From: Emcibacter nanhaiensis
Lineage (GTDB): Bacteria > Pseudomonadota > Alphaproteobacteria > Sphingomonadales > Emcibacteraceae
Direction: 5' to 3'
Assembly: GCF_006385175.1 (NCBI RefSeq)
Contig: NZ_VFIY01000018.1
Span: 248,001 to 312,000, forward strand
DNA length: 64,000 nucleotides
The stretch's first letter is position 1. Every line of letters starts with the position of its first letter. The translations under genes were made by a program, and so were the position numbers. Shown piece by piece: positions 8,763 through 16,496 of the stretch. Below the pieces are notes generated by a model, which ran no database searches, had not been told where the DNA came from, and worked only from the letters and a program-made list of their open reading frames with translations.

Positions 8763-9632
8763 ATGAGCACAGATTTTCCCCTGTTCAAGGAAGAGCTTCG
8801 CCAGTTCATCAAGAATGCCCTGGACGAGGACGTGGGCCGCGGCGACATCACCACCCAGGCCACCATTCCCGCCGACGAGAAACTGGGCGCGGCCCTCAAC
8901 AGCCGCCAGAACCTGGTCATCGCCGGCATGCCCATCGCCGTGGAAATCTTCAAGACCCTGGATCCGCTGGTGGACATCGAAATCCTGGCCAATGACGGCG
9001 TGGAAGTGACTGCCGGCAACTGCATCATGCGACTGCATGGCAACGCCCGCAAGATGCTGACGGCCGAACGCAGCGCGCTTAATATCCTGCAGCATCTGTC
9101 CGGCATCGCCACCCTGACCCGGGAATATGTCCGGGAAATCGAAGGCACCGGCTGCACCCTGCTCGACACCCGCAAGACCATTCCCGGCTATCGCAAGCTG
9201 GCCAAATATGCCACCCGCCTGGGCGGCGCCCAGAACCACCGCATGCGGCTGGATGACGGCATCCTGATCAAGGACAATCACATCGCCCGGGTCGGTAGCG
9301 TTTCTGCCGCCATCAAAGCGGCAAAGGACTTTGACGGTTCCGCCAGCACCATCGGCATTACCGTGGAATGCGACACCCTGGATCAGGCCGAAGAAGCGGT
9401 CAAGGCCGGTGCCGACCGCCTGCTGCTGGATAATATGACCCTGAACCAGTTGCGCGAGGCGGTGTCCCGCTACAAAGGCACGGTCAAGCTGGAAGCGTCC
9501 GGCGGCGTGCGACTGGACACCATTCGCGCCATCGCCGAAACCGGCGTCGATTATGCCTCAGTGGGACGTATCACCCAGTCGGCCCCGGCAGTTGATATCG
9601 GGATGGATTACCTGGACCAGGCCGTTTCCTGA
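8763..9632 (+). CDS. nadC: Nicotinate-nucleotide pyrophosphorylase (quinolinate phosphoribosyltransferase) NadC
   Basis: Converts quinolinate and PRPP to nicotinate mononucleotide, the third step of de novo NAD synthesis. The 289-residue protein has the expected length and core motifs: DTRKTIPGYR (about 135-144), NHRMRLDDGILIKDNHI (about 158-174) and a C-terminal EASGG followed by GVDYASVGRIT, which bind substrate and phosphate. It is tightly coupled to nadA (4-base gap). Its 3' end overlaps the tail of the convergent PAP2 gene by 25 bases, so transcripts from both sides would be antisense there. Confidence 0.97.
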   Translation: MSTDFPLFKEELRQFIKNALDEDVGRGDITTQATIPADEKLGAALNSRQNLVIAGMPIAVEIFKTLDPLVDIEILANDGVEVTAGNCIMRLHGNARKMLTAERSALNILQHLSGIATLTREYVREIEGTGCTLLDTRKTIPGYRKLAKYATRLGGAQNHRMRLDDGILIKDNHIARVGSVSAAIKAAKDFDGSASTIGITVECDTLDQAEEAVKAGADRLLLDNMTLNQLREAVSRYKGTVKLEASGGVRLDTIRAIAETGVDYASVGRITQSAPAVDIGMDYLDQAVS

Positions 9633-10714
9633 TCAGAAGTGTAACGAGCCACAAGCCAGCCGGAAAGGCGCCACAGCCCCCAGGTGGCGATGATGGAAAA
9701 ATAGCCGTCCACCGCATAGTGCCAGCCAAGATGGACCGAGCTGACCTGGATCAGCACCAGGAAGGCGAGGAAAAACCTGCCCGCATAACGGTTCAGTTCC
9801 CGCGCGGAAAAATACAATAGCGCGGACACGGCCACATGCATGCTCGGCATGGCGGAAATCCCACTGCCGGCGCCCAGTTCGCCTTTCTGGTAATAGTCAA
9901 GCAGCTGCTTCTGCATATTGTGGGAATCGAGCTGCAGGAAACCGCCCGCGGCCTTCAGTTCCTCATAATAAAGGCCCAGCTTGTTCATCAGCGGGGCATA
10001 GAGATCATTGCCCGGCATCACCACATGGTAATAACAGGGACCGGCAGAGGACAGCAGCACCGCCATCACATTGCCCAGTACAAACCAGATCAGCAGGAAG
10101 GCGCAGAGGAACTGCGCCCGCCGGTGACCCTGCGACACGTTCACCACCTGCCACAGCACATAAATGAACATGAGCAGGAACCAGAGCTTGTAACAGAAAT
10201 CAAGCACGCCGGCGGAGACCGGCCCGTCAAAGATGCTGTGAGTGATGACCCAGGGATCAATCCCGAAATGCAGGAAGCGGTCCAGTTCGGCAAAAGTCCG
10301 ATCAAGATAAAAGCCGTTGATTTCGGGAATCACCGTTTTCAGCGACGAAAACAGCGAGATAAAAGACGGTAAAAACAGGATGGGAATGGAAAAGGCCAGC
10401 AGGTAGTCCGCATTCAGCCAGCCGTCCCGGAAGTCGGACAGCATGCGCGTTGGCGTTTTTTCCGACTTCTCGTAGCGCACGAAACGCAGCAGATAGCTGA
10501 TGACCTTGCCAAACAGGATCAGGCTGAGCGCCGCATACATGGGACCGGCATAAAGGCTGAGCGAAAGATAGGCGGAAAGGCCGTTGAAGGTGAGTACACT
10601 CCAGACCGTCAGCGCCTGCAGCAGGAAGAGCAGCAGCAGAATCTGGTGCCGGGCCAGGTTATCCCGGTCCAGTTCAAGCCTGATATTGAATTTTGCCAGA
10701 ACGGCTTCAACCAT
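9608..10714 (-). CDS. PAP2-superfamily integral membrane phosphatase/transferase
   Basis: Polytopic membrane protein of 368 residues with about eight hydrophobic segments. Near the C-terminus it has SAMPSMHVA and HLGWHYAVDG, corresponding to the second and third phosphatase motifs of PAP2 enzymes (conserved Ser-x-His and His-x4-Asp). The layout resembles the PAP2_3/inositolphosphotransferase-like branch, whose members act on lipid phosphates or transfer phospho-headgroups. The first motif (KxxxxxxRP) is not evident, which is common in that branch. Substrate unknown. It is convergent and overlapping with nadC. Confidence 0.8.
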   Translation of the reverse strand: MVEAVLAKFNIRLELDRDNLARHQILLLLFLLQALTVWSVLTFNGLSAYLSLSLYAGPMYAALSLILFGKVISYLLRFVRYEKSEKTPTRMLSDFRDGWLNADYLLAFSIPILFLPSFISLFSSLKTVIPEINGFYLDRTFAELDRFLHFGIDPWVITHSIFDGPVSAGVLDFCYKLWFLLMFIYVLWQVVNVSQGHRRAQFLCAFLLIWFVLGNVMAVLLSSAGPCYYHVVMPGNDLYAPLMNKLGLYYEELKAAGGFLQLDSHNMQKQLLDYYQKGELGAGSGISAMPSMHVAVSALLYFSARELNRYAGRFFLAFLVLIQVSSVHLGWHYAVDGYFSIIATWGLWRLSGWLVARYTSDQETAWSR

Positions 10715-10873
10715 ATACTCACCTCTTACTCGGCATTACAGTACCGGCAGGAAGTTAAGAAATGGCAAAGTAAAGGCGGCATTTTCTATGAAAGTGAAGC
10801 TGGTGACAGAATTGTCTTTTCCCCTGCTCAAACTCATTATACAAATGTACAACTTTTTAATCAGGGCAGTTCC

Positions 10874-11764
10874 ATGACACGTTCCCAGGCCAACCTTACC
10901 CTCACCCTTGCCGCCTTTATCTGGGGCATCAGCTTTGCCTTCCAGAAACTGGCCATGGATGATATGGGGCCGTTTTTGTTCAACGGCCTCAGGTTCCTGA
11001 TCGGCGGCCTGGTCCTGATTCCGCTGATTTACCTGATGCGGGAACGCCGCCGCAGCAGAAACCGTCCCATCTCCCGCCATTTGTTCTGGGGCTCGGGACT
11101 TGCCGGTGTCGTCATGTATGCCGGCGCCGCCTTCCAGCAGATCGGCATCATGCATACCACAGTGACCAATACCGGCTTTATCACCAGCCTCTATATGCTT
11201 CTGGTGCCGGTGCTGGGCCTGTTCCTGGGGCACCGGTATGCCCGGGGCCTGTGGCTCGCCGTGCTGATCGCCGCGGCCGGCCTCTATCTGATTACCGGCA
11301 TGTACCGGGGCACGTCACTCAATTACGGGGATATCATGGTCTTCATCGGCGCCGTCTGCTGGGCCGTGCATGTGCTGACCATCGACCATCTCACCAGCCG
11401 CCATGACCAGATTTTGATTGCCGTGATCCAGTTCCTGGTCTGCGCCTTTTTCAGCCTGACCACCGCCTTTATTGTCGGGGAAAATATGCTACCCGCAAGC
11501 GCCGACGGCTGGACCTGGATCCTGCTGAGCGGCATCCTGTCGGTCGGCATCGGTTTTACCCTGCAGGTGGTGGGCCAGGCCGACGCCCCGCCGGCCCAGG
11601 CCGCCGTGATCCTTAATCTGGAAGCGGTCTTTGCCTCGGTCGCCGGGGTGCTGTTTTTTCAGGAAATACTCAGCGCCCCGGTCTTTATCGGCTGCCTTCT
11701 GATGCTCGGTGGCTGTCTGCTGGCGCAGAGATATCCGCCGCTTCCGGCCGCCCACCGGGCCTGA
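10874..11764 (+). CDS. EamA/DMT-family transporter (RhaT-like)
   Basis: Inner-membrane drug/metabolite transporter of 296 residues with ten predicted helices in two EamA repeats, the first beginning LTLAAFIWGISFAFQKLA and the second around GDIMVFIGAVCWAVHVL. The reading frame stays open for 76 codons upstream, but that part is not hydrophobic and overlaps the promoter area, so I place the start at the ATG at 10874 (MTRSQANLTL), which gives the usual family length. Substrate cannot be read from sequence. It is divergent from the PAP2 gene and followed by dgkA after 94 bases. Confidence 0.88.
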   Translation: MTRSQANLTLTLAAFIWGISFAFQKLAMDDMGPFLFNGLRFLIGGLVLIPLIYLMRERRRSRNRPISRHLFWGSGLAGVVMYAGAAFQQIGIMHTTVTNTGFITSLYMLLVPVLGLFLGHRYARGLWLAVLIAAAGLYLITGMYRGTSLNYGDIMVFIGAVCWAVHVLTIDHLTSRHDQILIAVIQFLVCAFFSLTTAFIVGENMLPASADGWTWILLSGILSVGIGFTLQVVGQADAPPAQAAVILNLEAVFASVAGVLFFQEILSAPVFIGCLLMLGGCLLAQRYPPLPAAHRA

Positions 11765-11858
11765 CCTTAGTCATCCGCCGGCGTTCCCTTTACGGGTGAC
11801 AAACGGCAAAAACTGTGCAAACTGGACCCAAACACAAAAAAGAAAAGAGATTTGAGGG

Positions 11859-12215
11859 ATGAAAAACCAGCCTCTGTATAAACGCCTTGGATTTGCCTGG
11901 GACGGGATCAAAATCAGCTGGCAAACTGAGAAGAGCTTCCGCTTTCATGTGGCCGCCACCTCATTTGTGATCCTCCTTCTGCTGGTCACCCGTCCCGCCC
12001 CCCTGTGGTGGGCGATCCTGCTGCTGACCTGCGGCCTGGTCCTTGCCCTCGAACTGGTCAATACAGCGGTCGAAAAGCTTGTCGATCACCTGCATCCCGA
12101 CCTGCATCCGGCCATCAAGATTACAAAGGACGCGCTGGCCGGTGCCGTGTTGATCGCGAGCCTGATTGCGGTTGGTGTCTTTGCCGCCTTTATGGGATCA
12201 CTCGTCGGCTTCTGA
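11859..12215 (+). CDS. dgkA: Diacylglycerol kinase DgkA
   Basis: Small inner-membrane kinase that phosphorylates diacylglycerol (or undecaprenol) to recycle lipid headgroup by-products. The 118-residue protein has three membrane helices and the signature ELVNTAVEKLVD (Glu65, Asn68, Glu72), then ITKDALAGAVLI. Length matches the E. coli enzyme (about 122). Ribosome site TTGAGGG precedes the ATG. It runs toward the convergent Rieske gene with a 22-base gap. Confidence 0.95.
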   Translation: MKNQPLYKRLGFAWDGIKISWQTEKSFRFHVAATSFVILLLLVTRPAPLWWAILLLTCGLVLALELVNTAVEKLVDHLHPDLHPAIKITKDALAGAVLIASLIAVGVFAAFMGSLVGF

Positions 12216-12237
12216 AACTCCACAGGAATAATTCAAG

Positions 12238-13818
12238 TTATTCTTTCGCAGTAAACTCCAGAGACTGGCGCGCCGTACGCAGGCTGTGGCGGCGGCGCAC
12301 CGGGATCGCAAGGAAGCGGTTGAAGGCGGCCAGTGCCTCGCCCGTCCACCCCGCCCCGGGAAAGGCCGCCATTTCCTCCTCCAGCGCCAGCAGGGTCTTC
12401 AGGATATGGCAGGAGACAATCGGTTCCGGCAAGCCGTGATCGAGCAGAAAGTCATGAGCCTGCGCGAGGAAGGCTGCGGCCTCCGGCACCTTCCATGCGG
12501 TCACATCCAGGTCACGGTCGAGGTAACCGGCATTACGCCCGGCGAAGCAGGCCATTTGCAACAGCCCCTGCGGCCACAGCTCAGGGGTTTCCTCACACAA
12601 ATGACGCACCGCATTGGAAAAGGTCAGGCCGTGGGTGAAGTCCAGCCAGTCCACATTGTCGGTGATTTTGTTGCGGGTGCGGGCGGCGAGATCCGTATCA
12701 AAGTGAAGCAGGTTGCGCACGAGGGCGGCAAAGAGCAGCTGGTAAAGCTCCTTTTCCGCCATAGCTGAAGACGCAATCGCCTCCAATATCCGGTTGGCCG
12801 GCTTCGCCCATAGTTCGCCCACGGAGAGAGCCTCGCCGGACTGGCTCCAGCCCTCCAGCGCCGGACCGTAAGCCCTGAATTCGGGGATCAGGTCCTCCCG
12901 CCGCGCATAGACCAGGCTGCGCACCATGGTTCTCAGCACCGGGGCAAGATAATCCGCGCCGATCCTGTCCAGCAACTGGCCGGCCTTGACCACATAAATG
13001 GCGGAATGGCCGAAGTCGTTGTAATGGGCCAGCGCCGCCCGGGCGAGAACGGGGCGAAGCTCGGCATAGGACAAGCCTTCCGCCAACGCGCCGTTCATCA
13101 GGGCAACGGCCTCTGCTTCATTCTCCGCCTCCACCGCCGCCAGGAATTTTTCTGCCTCAAACGGCTCCACCCGGTCGGCGTAGGGGAAGCCATCATAGCG
13201 CTGGCTGTCCCAGGCGAAATGACTGACCGCCTCCAGCGCCGTGACCAGGGCGGCATCGTCGCGCCCTTCCGCTTCATATTTCTCCGTCAGCGCCAGCCAG
13301 TCGGCGGCGGCGGCAAAAGCATGGCTCATGCCATATTCAAATTGCAGGTAACATCTGTTGATCATTTCCCCCACGGCCCGGGCATAATTTCCGCCCGCGG
13401 CCTTGAAGCGGGCCAGTTCCCGCCCCATCCGGTCATATTCATAGCGATGGAAGCAGGCATAAAGATTATCCAGGGCCCGGGACTGGGCCGCGGTCCGGTC
13501 GGGATCGGCCAGATCAACCAGGATTGCTTCCCCCTCAATTTTCACCGCATAGGACCTGAGCTGGTCGCCGCCGACAACCGTCTCGCCGCTGTCCAGGTCG
13601 AACTTCCAGTTATGCCAGTTGCAAGTGAGTCGGCAGTCATCGGACATATGCCCTTCGGACAGGGGATAACCCTGGTGGGGACAACGATTGTTTACGGCAA
13701 AGAGACGATCGCCTGTCTGCAGCACCAGGATCTGCTTGCCGCCCTTGCGGAAAACCAGTTTGCCTTTCTCGTGCAGGTCGGCGGCCTTTCCCGCCGGAAT
13801 CCAGCATTCCTCAGTCAT
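12238..13818 (-). CDS. Rieske [2Fe-2S] protein with large unknown C-terminal domain
   Basis: The first 105 or so residues are a complete Rieske domain with ligands Cys46/His48 in CPHQG and Cys66/His69 in CNWHNWKFD, like the ferredoxin-type NirD/BphA3 class. The remaining 420 residues are helical, lack membrane segments, and contain repeated His/Asp/Glu-bearing stretches (AHYNDFGHSAIYVVKAG, VSHFAWDSQRYDG, DFTHGLTFSNAVRHL). These remind me weakly of questin-oxidase-like (DUF4243) proteins, but this is from memory and uncertain. The 526-residue fusion suggests a reductive or oxygenase-like enzyme with a built-in electron donor. It follows a 39-codon ORF by 30 bases. Two TAAAG-N6-CTTTA sites lie at the promoter, the same motif as at the SufR-like regulator gene. 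Confidence 0.8.
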   Translation of the reverse strand: MTEECWIPAGKAADLHEKGKLVFRKGGKQILVLQTGDRLFAVNNRCPHQGYPLSEGHMSDDCRLTCNWHNWKFDLDSGETVVGGDQLRSYAVKIEGEAILVDLADPDRTAAQSRALDNLYACFHRYEYDRMGRELARFKAAGGNYARAVGEMINRCYLQFEYGMSHAFAAAADWLALTEKYEAEGRDDAALVTALEAVSHFAWDSQRYDGFPYADRVEPFEAEKFLAAVEAENEAEAVALMNGALAEGLSYAELRPVLARAALAHYNDFGHSAIYVVKAGQLLDRIGADYLAPVLRTMVRSLVYARREDLIPEFRAYGPALEGWSQSGEALSVGELWAKPANRILEAIASSAMAEKELYQLLFAALVRNLLHFDTDLAARTRNKITDNVDWLDFTHGLTFSNAVRHLCEETPELWPQGLLQMACFAGRNAGYLDRDLDVTAWKVPEAAAFLAQAHDFLLDHGLPEPIVSCHILKTLLALEEEMAAFPGAGWTGEALAAFNRFLAIPVRRRHSLRTARQSLEFTAKE

Positions 13819-13848
13819 TTTTTCGGTCCTTTTTAAAGCTGGATTATC

Positions 13849-13968
13849 TCATTTCTGATCCCAGGGTCCAACGTCTTTCGGCGCCCGCGGCGGGAAAAAG
13901 CCGATGATTTTTTCCAGGATTTCATCAAGCCATTCGGCAGAGGCATGTGGTGCTGCAGTCATAAACAT
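13849..13968 (-). CDS. Small ORF, 39 residues, leading the Rieske operon
   Basis: An ORF of 39 codons starting ATG at 13968 with a clear ribosome site (AAGGA, 6 bases from the ATG) and ending 30 bases before the Rieske start. The peptide begins MFMTAAPHASAEWLDEILEK and ends in a Pro-rich, charged tail (FFPPRAPKDVGPWDQK); residues 10-25 would form an acidic amphipathic helix. No Cys, no signal peptide, no family recognised. Position between the promoter and the Rieske gene suggests a co-translated subunit or a leader peptide. A second in-frame ATG (residue 3) is possible. Confidence 0.55.
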   Translation of the reverse strand: MFMTAAPHASAEWLDEILEKIIGFFPPRAPKDVGPWDQK

Positions 13969-13978
13969 AGCATTTCCT

Positions 13979-14002
13979 TTAATAAAGCTTTTTCTTTATT
14001 AA
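13979..14002. promoter_or_regulatory. operator-like inverted repeat, site 1 (TAAAG-N6-CTTTA)
   Basis: TTAATAAAG and CTTTATTAA form perfect 9-bp arms with a 6-base spacer. The core TAAAG-N6-CTTTA (13983-13998) is the same as in the sites at 14029-14044 and 16972-16987. Seen on the minus strand it overlaps the predicted transcription start and leader of the 39-codon ORF/Rieske operon and ends just before its ribosome site. As RNA it could also fold as a hairpin. Confidence 0.55.
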
Positions 14003-14005
14003 TTA

Positions 14006-14033
14006 GTTATACCTCCCGAATTATTTTGTAAAG
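14006..14033 (-). promoter_or_regulatory. predicted promoter of the Rieske operon
   Basis: On the minus strand CTTTAC (14033-14028) and TATAAC (14011-14006) are spaced 16 bases, a reasonable housekeeping promoter. The -35 box lies inside operator site 2 and the start point would fall at the edge of site 1, a layout fit for repression. Confidence 0.5.
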
Positions 14034-14049
14034 TATTTTCTTTAATTAT
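14028..14049. promoter_or_regulatory. operator-like site 2, 22-bp copy of the regulator-promoter sequence
   Basis: Contains TAAAG-TATTTT-CTTTA (14029-14044). The 22 bases 14028-14049 are identical to 16971-16992 in the promoter of the SufR-like regulator gene. It overlaps the -35 element of the Rieske operon promoter and is 46 bp, centre to centre, from site 1. Confidence 0.6.
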
Positions 14050-14133
14050 TGTATTTCGTTTTATATACAAACACTTAAAAATACACCTCCACTAAACTGC
14101 AGATTTATAATTACTCTTAACTGCAATTTATTC

Positions 14134-14161
14134 TTGACTTGAAAATGATAACGCATATTAA
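14134..14161 (+). promoter_or_regulatory. promoter with Fur-like box for the outer-membrane/flavin operon
   Basis: TTGACT (14134-14139) and TATTAA (14156-14161) with a 16-base spacer. The spacer and -10 contain GAAAATGATAACGCATATT (14141-14159), which matches 13 of 19 positions of the E. coli Fur consensus, with a good left half and a poor right half. Repression by an iron-responsive Fur/Mur-type protein is inferred from this overlap. Confidence 0.5.
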
Positions 14162-14194
14162 CTGCATAAAAATATATTAGGAGATTTTATTAAA

Positions 14195-15082
14195 ATGAAA
14201 CGCCTGCTTACTCTCACCCTGGCTCTTTGCGGCCTGACCACTTCTTCATACGCCGACGAAAGCCTGTGGGGCGTGGTCAAAGGCGCCGAACCCCTGCCCA
14301 AGGGTGCACAGATGATCAGCATCCACGCCATTCACCGCTCTGACAAAGGCGCCGGTGAATATAAAGCCACCGATTACCAGGTCGAGGTCTCTAAAGGCTT
14401 CACCAACAAACTGACCGGCTCTTTATACCTGCTGGGCATGGGCATTAACACCAGCGGCATCCGCATCGACGGCTATATGCCCGCCGATCGTGATTTTGAT
14501 TTCAAGCTGACCGGTTTCGAACTGGCCCTGAAGTATAACTTCCTGAGCCCGGCCCTGGATGATATCGGCCTGTCCACATACCTCAGCCTGAGCCGCACCT
14601 GGGTCGATCCCCACTCCGGTCAGTCCAAGAACAAAACCACCGGCGAACTGAAACTGCTGCTGCAGAAATATTTCCTGGACGGTCAGCTGATCACCGCCGC
14701 CAATGTCGGCATCGAAGTGACCAGCGCCACCCGCGGTGAGATCGCAGGCCTGCCGGAAGATTTTGAGTGGCCCACCTTCCCGGAAATGGAAATCGGCCTG
14801 AACGGTGGCGCAGCTGTGTCCTACCGCTTTGCCGACAACTTCTATTTTGGCGTGGAAGCGGTATATGACGCCGAATATGAAACCGAAGTCGGCCAGGAGC
14901 GCTGGTCCATCTTTGCCGGTCCGAACCTGCATTACGGCGGCCAGAAATGGTGGGCAACCCTGTCCTGGCTGCGCCAGCTGAAAGGCGGCGGGGAAATGTT
15001 CGACGCCCAGAGCTATGACAACCTGCACCTGATCGAGAAAACCCGCGACGAGTTCCGCCTCAAATTCGGGTTCAGCTTCTAA
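14195..15082 (+). CDS. Outer-membrane beta-barrel protein (DUF6662-like)
   Basis: Predicted outer-membrane protein of 295 residues. It has a Sec signal peptide ending near residue 20 (SSYA before DES), alternating amphipathic strands throughout, and a C-terminal phenylalanine (LKFGFSF), the usual beta-barrel assembly signal. The composition (many aromatic and Gly residues, strand turns at DGYMPADRDF and VDPHSG) resembles the DUF6662 group of putative barrels. It heads a coupled operon with an FMN-binding protein, ApbE and a His-rich membrane protein, and its promoter holds a Fur-like box, so a role in the uptake of, or electron delivery to, a metal or other acceptor is a reasonable inference. 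Ribosome site TAGGAG precedes the ATG. Confidence 0.75.
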   Translation: MKRLLTLTLALCGLTTSSYADESLWGVVKGAEPLPKGAQMISIHAIHRSDKGAGEYKATDYQVEVSKGFTNKLTGSLYLLGMGINTSGIRIDGYMPADRDFDFKLTGFELALKYNFLSPALDDIGLSTYLSLSRTWVDPHSGQSKNKTTGELKLLLQKYFLDGQLITAANVGIEVTSATRGEIAGLPEDFEWPTFPEMEIGLNGGAAVSYRFADNFYFGVEAVYDAEYETEVGQERWSIFAGPNLHYGGQKWWATLSWLRQLKGGGEMFDAQSYDNLHLIEKTRDEFRLKFGFSF

Positions 15083-15093
15083 GAGGTAACTAC

Positions 15094-15648
15094 ATGAGCT
15101 TCAAACAACAGCTTTTACTGGTACCTGCGGCGACGGTTTTGACCGTCGCCCCCTCCTTTTCTGCGGAATATCTGACCCTGCAGCAGGCCCAGCAGGCGGC
15201 GTTCCCGGCTGCTGACAGCTTCGTTTCCACCGAGCTGACCCTGACCAAGGACCAGAAAAAACAGATCAAAAAGGCCAGCGGCGTGCGACAGCGCTGGGAT
15301 GTGCAGAAAGTCTGGCGGGCCGAGAAAGCCGGCGAATTCCTGGGCTGGTTCATCGTTGACGATGTGGTCGGCAAACATGAATTCATCACCTATGGCGCCG
15401 CCCTCACCCCGGACGGCGCCGTCAAATCCATAGACATTATGATCTATCAGGAAAGTTACGGCGGTCAGGTCCGGGAAGAAGACTGGCAGAAGAATTTTGA
15501 CGGCAAAACCTCCGACAGCCGCCTCAAACTGGGCGACGACATCCCCAACATTGCCGGGGCGACCCTGTCCTGCCGCAATGTCACGGACGGCGTGAAACGG
15601 CTGCTGGCCATTCATGACCTGTTCCTGACGTCTGACAGGACTTCATGA
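15094..15648 (+). CDS. Exported FMN-binding domain protein
   Basis: Predicted periplasmic flavoprotein of 184 residues with a Sec signal (cleavage after SFSA, about residue 24). The C-terminal half is an FMN-binding domain: residues 151-160 include AGATLS, a variant of the S/D-G-A-T-x-x-S/T flavinylation motif in which ApbE attaches FMN through a phosphoester bond, here probably to Thr157. The gene for ApbE overlaps its stop codon (ATGA), which strongly supports this being the flavinylated substrate. The first position of the motif is Ala rather than Ser or Asp, which is unusual but occurs near a degenerate position. It probably carries electrons across the periplasm. Confidence 0.85.
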   Translation: MSFKQQLLLVPAATVLTVAPSFSAEYLTLQQAQQAAFPAADSFVSTELTLTKDQKKQIKKASGVRQRWDVQKVWRAEKAGEFLGWFIVDDVVGKHEFITYGAALTPDGAVKSIDIMIYQESYGGQVREEDWQKNFDGKTSDSRLKLGDDIPNIAGATLSCRNVTDGVKRLLAIHDLFLTSDRTS

Positions 15649-16496
15649 CCGGCGGGAGCGATATCAGCAACGACAATTTCCCCAAGCGCCGGATGCGTCC
15701 GGCGCTTGGCTGTTTTACGGAGGTCGGCATCTGGGACGGTCCGGACCCAGAGCAGGCCTTCGCATCTGCCTATGCCGCCATCAATGAAATCGAACAATTG
15801 ATGTCCTTTCACAACCCCGACAGCGAGCTGAGCCGCCTCAACAAGGCCGGTGCCCGCGGCACCACAGTCTCCTCCCCCACCTTGCGTGTTCTCCGCCTCG
15901 CCCGGGCCCTCACCGCAAAAAGCAACGACCGTTTCAACTGCACCGTCGGCGGCACCCTGGTGCGCGCCGGTGCCCTGCCTGATCAGGATTTCGGAGATGT
16001 TCTCCGTCGTGGAGACGCCTCCGATATCCTGATTGACGGCAACCATGTCGCACTGCGCCGACCGGTGCTGGTCACCCTCGATGGCATCGCCAAGGGATTT
16101 GCCGTCGACCGGGCCGTCCGCGCATTAAAGGCTTGCGGAGTGAGCTCCGGATGGGTAAATGCAGGGGGTGACCTGAGAGTATTTGGAGAGCATTTGTTGA
16201 CTATAGAGCGACGAGATGAGCACGGCAGCCCCCTTCCTTGGGGTCAATTGGGCAATGCCGCCCTGGCCACCTCCCAGATCGGACGGCCGGATCCGGAGCG
16301 TTTCCCGTCTATGCTGGTCGGCGCCAATGGTCCCTCCCAACACTCCGGTTCCGTCACCATCCTGGCGCGACAGGCCTGGCGCGCTGACGCCCTGACCAAA
16401 ATCGCCGCCAGCCTGCAGGGCCCGGACCTGAAAACGGAGATTGAGCGTCTCGGCGGCGTTCTGGCCGCAGATCCTGAAAGCGGAGAGGTCTGGTGA
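15645..16496 (+). CDS. apbE: FAD:protein FMN transferase ApbE
   Basis: Transfers FMN from FAD to a Thr or Ser of exported flavoproteins. The 283-residue protein has the ApbE hallmarks ending in MSFHNPDSELSRLN (about residues 48-61), the LDGIAKGFAVDRAV block around residue 145-158 and VNAGGDLRVFG after it, then the C-terminal Mg-binding region (HSGSVTI and WRADALTKIA). It lacks an obvious lipobox or signal sequence, so it may act in the cytoplasm on the precursor or be exported otherwise. The start overlaps the FMN-binding gene (ATGA) and the end overlaps the next gene (GTGA), so all three are translationally coupled. Confidence 0.92.
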   Translation: MTGGSDISNDNFPKRRMRPALGCFTEVGIWDGPDPEQAFASAYAAINEIEQLMSFHNPDSELSRLNKAGARGTTVSSPTLRVLRLARALTAKSNDRFNCTVGGTLVRAGALPDQDFGDVLRRGDASDILIDGNHVALRRPVLVTLDGIAKGFAVDRAVRALKACGVSSGWVNAGGDLRVFGEHLLTIERRDEHGSPLPWGQLGNAALATSQIGRPDPERFPSMLVGANGPSQHSGSVTILARQAWRADALTKIAASLQGPDLKTEIERLGGVLAADPESGEVW

